Shown here piece by piece: positions 24,101 to 24,845 of a DNA stretch of 24,845 nt. Within the stretch, counting starts at the first letter, position 1, and each line of letters begins with the position of its first letter. The notes below the pieces were generated by a model, which searched no databases, was not told the origin of the DNA, and saw nothing but the letters and a program-made list of their open reading frames with translations. The DNA comes from a virus, in IMG/VR virus record IMGVR_UViG_3300044614_001077, positions 1-24,845 of that record; one strand, written 5' to 3'. Made by a program: the position numbers and the translations under genes.

Positions 24101-24845
24101 ATCTGTTATAGAACATGCAATATTGATCTCTCCAAATACATCAATAGATGTTTTTGCTGTCTGTAATGTTTGTGCTTGAGATATAGTATATGAATTTGCC
24201 CACTTGATTTCACCATCAGATAGGAGTCTTAGAACAGAAACTTTATTTTTGGTATTTGATGAGATTGTTCTTTGAGTTGCAGTAATATACAACTCATCAT
24301 ATTCATCAATAATAAGCGTTAGATCCTCGAAGTCACTATCAAGTGCCCCATAGGTCTTTGCCCAATCTACGACAATTTTATTAGCAATAATATTTGCTTT
24401 TGATATGTAAATGCTTGTAGATGACTTACCTAAGAGATATATTTCATTCTTTGAGTTTACTTTAATCTGGAAGAACTTATCTTCTGTTGAGGGGGAAGTG
24501 ATCTTTCTTCTAGTTAATGTATCTCCATTAGATGCAATGTACATAACTATTGCATCATTAGTGTGATTAGTGTTTGTTGATGTATAACCACAAATTAGAA
24601 TATTTCCATTGTAGATTGTGATGTCTGTAGCATAATCTCCTCTACTTGCACCACTAATACCACCATATTGCCTTTGCCAATTAATAGTGGATGAAGTTCC
24701 AGAAGAATTTTCTGTTAATTTGACAACAATGATATCTGGGTTAAATGAATTTGATAGTATTGGATTTGGTCTAGTAGTACCAATTATGTAAATTGAGTTG
24801 CCATCCTTAGCAATACCATTAAATACGCAATTCTTAGTTTCTTGA
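15104..24845 (-). CDS. giant modular virion protein, 5' end beyond window (at least 3246 aa visible)
   Basis: The frame is open from the stop at 15106-15104 to the window edge. The ATG at 24544 is not the start: 100 sense codons of the same repeat pattern continue upstream (including IYIIGTT, INWQRQYGG and ILICGYTS). In order the protein shows: propeller-like blades (24844 to about 23960); a LamG/concanavalin-like domain (about 23930-23300); beta modules including YTFDTSDPSNLGHFL near 22200; Gly-rich GxGY modules (about 21770-21080); an HGIPNGAEV module near 21050; an FDG...INGVVQAPG module (20110-19900); GExVxG-type modules (20630-18700); three Cys-bearing helical repeats (18610-17160); more GExVxG-type modules (17060-16240); two INGxxQxPG modules (16050-15560); and GxGY modules at the end. 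I see no gp7 homology, though T4 gp7 lies next to gp8. It is probably a large baseplate or side-fibre protein that meets the host; the exact location is inferred. Confidence 0.88.
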   Translation of the reverse strand, partial: QETKNCVFNGIAKDGNSIYIIGTTRPNPILSNSFNPDIIVVKLTENSSGTSSTINWQRQYGGISGASRGDYATDITIYNGNILICGYTSTNTNHTNDAIVMYIASNGDTLTRRKITSPSTEDKFFQIKVNSKNEIYLLGKSSTSIYISKANIIANKIVVDWAKTYGALDSDFEDLTLIIDEYDELYITATQRTISSNTKNKVSVLRLLSDGEIKWANSYTISQAQTLQTAKTSIDVFGEINIACSITDANNAKYVIISKINYLGNVIKSNKIETTDYSYGYDVVSCVSDVSGDPTITGRYYPNRTQFLFDGSDYVDRLGRVSNIVTSGTVSIGTTSKYGTYAYNMSQSAKMSITTSIASSSWTLEKWIKWDTAATAKVPLLIRCTNGTNGVRVAVFADTSSPSTYGKVRLSNDAASISQLTAASTYITDLTSGWVHVALKKEFSSGITTYKLIWNGTQIATISESVDMNPTTIEFGSTTSYSSWPMRVDEIRYSNYSITYSGPSSVPSAALTPYDHGTAKSYSIKLDKNSDSVRLGDIQFTNANLEISRTLYTLNNIALETNISNYILANEGFQVLDFTDVLSFLDQNTQTIVSTLDTWSTRTATIPSPGGRKPILSAKSYDKFFFRTFATSKVDNVRRLTLNQEFNFTKGTTLTQKNSSNVSIATAKIIDVIPQDNQILISSVNGTFVNSSGSLETSDNAVNEIPKYIFANEDATTPGTFVFDIPVGLSAIFKDYSDDDYQVRVDEVISGSSYSRGSVYILGSSFFSFSSDKKQLTISGLTAVTQITLTTNLKKVLQINTSANTDQLFVRSATSHYLNIGDIISLQSSPEYSNTDGTYYVSSVLNKKEFIFSIKTSPSSVIGSGTSFSVYVKHPIIRLIYGQQYTFDTSDPSNLGHFLSFYRDNLNKIEYTFKNIVRKGTPGIDEPGNSPFISFKVTDDVSNISYYADPARIGSESPVGDNSYIDVLPSPYIGTFEVKELGGATITTGANQLIFPIKFEPEKAAVAALSSYTTTSKKAVGSIGSIRLINGGGFYKKLPIITDIESSRKIERVEIIDPGTEYEAGEYFGVPISGDGAGGKVRITVDGSTDPAGQIVEVIVTDPGKGYTTAFIDIDAIPGILGPQLTGSGAELRVVIPPRGTGASIFVKGSSVGKIKRLKNNNFGFDYTHDYTLRPEITFPVNLQLTSTSVLSSIKVIDPGTGYTSPPEVVITGGGGTGAIAEAILRNGRINAIVIKNPGSGYTTEPTVELKSSFTYVVNIDLQLFQFAFPHGIPNGAEVKFDIRDLGEGADFPLTSFGFINPNQTYYAISGTTSGLEDDQLRIALTPVDAETGNFISFVNNGTGRQIILTDSFGGKAESVLETARFLSGETVFQGLNIDNATAIGIVSNNDGWQIGPRLLKLVDYSGDFEIGQNVTGSISKASGTIGDISIARGILEVDSITKTTGKFLDDVGKPSEIVQRVQDSYLYQAFSYNIKSPISIEEWKNIVIDNVHPAGFKIFGEIGVTGENKGLTNKTDFELVKSVNLIESSVVSHIDNFALAEPIYSEFDNTQVLFRNKRLTSSEEILTSVVQKLDDISTLFDGERRIFPLTIDGNIVVAQTSQFMITINGVVQAPGSSFNVQQGNIIFSEPPPAPTKISYAEVELQFEETKLITINNISGIIPELGNTIRGLVSNATATVVSSTSTTLTVFNIQGTFLNTETVISPATGLNANIVSVESIINSNIYRFQEKLTNLSKQTAVVEEINLEPQSNVITNKIVISKTSGTYDSPSGLLNIDIDDFIISAQTGIVAKVISLAPYTDPNVYIVINSDYSFVGDFQIGEEVVGSTSSAVGEVVFWNPQIKRLILSSISGTFVANEIIIGQTSTANHKILTSIKIDPVSSVSISDPSRFYGLLFNRIVNPSNPNTIVDDISRSVAEVVDIDDSDIKVESTFVDFEEIQNTLLNYTNPTAELLQGEFVQNIKVEYRNETDDFSEDESIEVRKLTYYDLSGGNFQIGNTILGSISGVSADIIGVNYALKTIYVGDKTGNFIVGENISYNSITAKVSTYFAIPFVVKQIDTSDKIITTDQIYSDAQHRFRDAANLLRLNSAYIIDEAAGRLKNRYPDLVIPGDSASSTEGTNRCKLDLSLLLQAVISDIENGGNYESITAARFYLDSNGGLRFIERQVLQSVYTHTQMNELCQQAVIGQLSETPEYTERFPIPPVDITIDLGDCADVRAQIDTLWNSINDTIAPTGNVYRDAGDLIWFNRNFIADETIAHIDSQFTYTLNGVQYKAFNYPGGSSATCKRDLVQYILPSIISDLVSGGDVNTINAMKFYVGSDDNIEYIKNELLPTVVAMEKANELCQYAVNNWIVTGTTEYASLYGITTSKYKDLTIILDDGTYGGGCADIKSAIDVLFQKAIDILIPTTQVKRDAAKLIMFNKLYIQNETIQRTLNNYPGFSIPGGNAKCIRDIGYIVDAIVYDLLTDGNSGIYESTVAYIDAATGTVTSLQGELIQSIYAYQQVRDLMKQAVAETLQSPSSAAGFYSYTDSAISITGGNLTSMQSFIDDNMSILLGTLNNSSYIDDNAIVPENSIVIPSIVYPTRDPITPVKGGITEGDYIYGTTSQEYGEISSIIINRADVKTILKRFRVNFAEAVETFDINQELTVLGQPSRICKVYSVYYSETINYIDVAIQSGPFNVNNVLLNEDNFTATIVSIDNRVQLKNVLGSFSTGDYIRAPKSDSESTVSLYERTTSPVLDTSGGKLVLDTESLNDKFHVSNVVYSSTSDIYIDTLGYEGTQVSIGSLVKTTNVYRLTIDLPNEESTTFVVGEKIVNVTDNIPQGKEAVLLKYEQNGGQKYLYISNLLDDDNFEVGETIAYFAGSEQYPSGFASVESVSVQSEIAYGYVERILQIGSNYRLYLSGVKGTFTQYSQLVSNDYRSGIVTVKEVVGRISRSFRGFDGTQTTFKLTSNNGISYFPDSDGYVLVYINGILQPAGVSYNTFSDVIEFLEAPELGATFHGTYVGKLRKLDDISFEFDSLRSSFNLKLNEVFYSLTITDGVQSTNIRPENNIIVSLNGVIQEPGVAFEIVGSRINFAEVPRAGSTFVAYSYIGSDADVIAATVIPPIESGDQLEIESEDRDRTVAIVESSNSLITFDYLGSVFGRNGEALANLIRGRIRTVQLTSGGEGYTSTPVVSLSSPTGFDGQVKAQVGISRVDVIDAGIGYLYPEIEILTEIPDPEETQGSFDSSATTFDLSFITFDAS
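15560..16050 (-). repeat. two INGxxQxPG beta modules in the giant protein
   Basis: Two tandem copies: FDGTQTTFKLTS...VLVYINGILQPAGVSY...IEFLEAPELGATF and FDSLRSSFNLKL...NIIVSLNGVIQEPGVAF...INFAEVPRAGSTF. A third copy lies at about 20110-19900 (FDGERRIFPLTI...FMITINGVVQAPGSSF...IIFSEPP). Confidence 0.75.
17160..18610 (-). repeat. three tandem alpha-helical repeats in the giant protein
   Basis: Each repeat starts RDA(A/G).L(L/I)..N..(Y/F)I..E (first base of the Arg codon at 18610, 18130 and 17608; periods 160 and 174 residues). It then has PG....C..D(L/I)...(I/L).(A/S)I..D(L/I)..G and ends with the GxCAD(V/I)..(A)IDxL(W/F) block followed by (A/I)PT. Copies 1 and 2 have three cysteines each (RCKLD or TCKRD, ELCQ, DCAD or GCAD); copy 3 keeps only the first (KCIRD). 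Confidence 0.8.
21400..21660 (-). other. Gly-rich module of the giant protein shared with gp8
   Basis: It reads GTEYEAGEYFGVPISGDGAG, then GGKVRITVDG, GKGYTTAFIDID and LRVVIPPRGTG. The same order and near-identical motifs occur in the first insert of gp8 (9453-9203). Confidence 0.75.
23300..23930 (-). other. LamG/concanavalin A-like lectin domain in the giant protein
   Basis: The segment begins FLFDGSDYVD and contains SWTLEKWIKWD, PLLIRCTNG, GWVHVALKKE, TYKLIWNGTQIAT and MRVDEIRYSN, the usual order of landmarks in LamG-type jelly-roll lectin domains (about 200 residues). This fold commonly binds glycans, but binding is not shown here. Confidence 0.75.
23960..24844 (-). other. propeller-like (SBBP-type) repeats in the giant protein
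   Basis: About five units of roughly 50 residues follow the pattern (N/D)..IYIIG.T....(D)..V.K....G.I.W...YG...D.(A)..I. Examples are GNSIYIIGTT, INWQRQYGG, NILICGYTS, NEIYLLGKS, VDWAKTYGA, DELYITATQ and IKWANSYT. The array continues past the window edge. Confidence 0.6.

Noticed and set aside
24542-24544. ATG as the start of the giant gene
   Set aside because: The same frame stays open for 100 codons further to the window edge with the same blade-like repeat pattern, and no Shine-Dalgarno sequence precedes this ATG. The true start is outside the window.
15104-24845. Giant gene as T4 gp7
   Set aside because: Position near gp8 is suggestive, but I recognise no gp7 motif, three genes lie between it and gp8, and it is more than three times as long.

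Overview
The window looks like part of the late structural gene cluster of a T4-like contractile-tailed phage, most probably a marine cyanophage (Kyanoviridae-type myovirus of Synechococcus or Prochlorococcus). The evidence is: every gene lies on the minus strand with almost no spacing; one protein is a recognisable T4 gp8 (baseplate wedge) relative; T4-type late promoters (TATAAATA or CATAAATA) lie in the gene junctions; and the DNA is visibly AT-rich. The giant beta-repeat virion proteins, the DUF4815 protein and a structural-operon subtilase fit what is known of marine cyanomyoviruses. The host is inferred from this gene content; the window holds no photosynthesis or other metabolic marker gene.

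In transcription order (high to low coordinates) the layout is as follows. (1) A giant virion protein, at least 3246 residues, whose 5' end lies beyond the window (15104-24845). It begins with a propeller-like segment and a LamG-like lectin domain, continues through many beta modules and three helical repeats, and ends in more beta modules. (2) A 380-residue fibre protein with YNDL-x-N-K-P repeats (13935-15077). (3) A subtilisin-like serine protease with an I9-like propeptide (12277-13938), overlapping the fibre gene. (4) A 702-residue Gly-rich repeat virion protein (10143-12251). (5) gp8, the baseplate wedge subunit, enlarged by two inserts (8563-10095). (6) A 2415-residue DUF4815 virion protein (1299-8546). 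(7, 8) Two small coiled-coil proteins (1054-1296 and 864-1064). (9) After a strong hairpin terminator fused to a consensus late promoter, the start of a tail-fibre or adhesin gene with an Mtd-type N-terminus (1-787, cut by the window edge).

The genes probably build the baseplate and the fibres attached to it. The most striking pattern is that the same small beta modules (a Gly-rich 'GxGY...P' module and a 'GExVxGxTSgAxAxV' module) recur in consecutive, otherwise unrelated genes, and even inside gp8, where they interrupt the T4-like scaffold. Other points of interest are a protease with an intact triad and a propeptide but no secretion signal, a canonical calcium-loop motif in the 702-residue protein, a Cys-bearing triple helical repeat in the giant protein, and late promoters built into stop codons with identical geometry. 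Antisense open frames are shadows of these genes; no tRNA, CRISPR array, insertion sequence or integrase is visible. No stretch longer than 300 bases lacks a gene.
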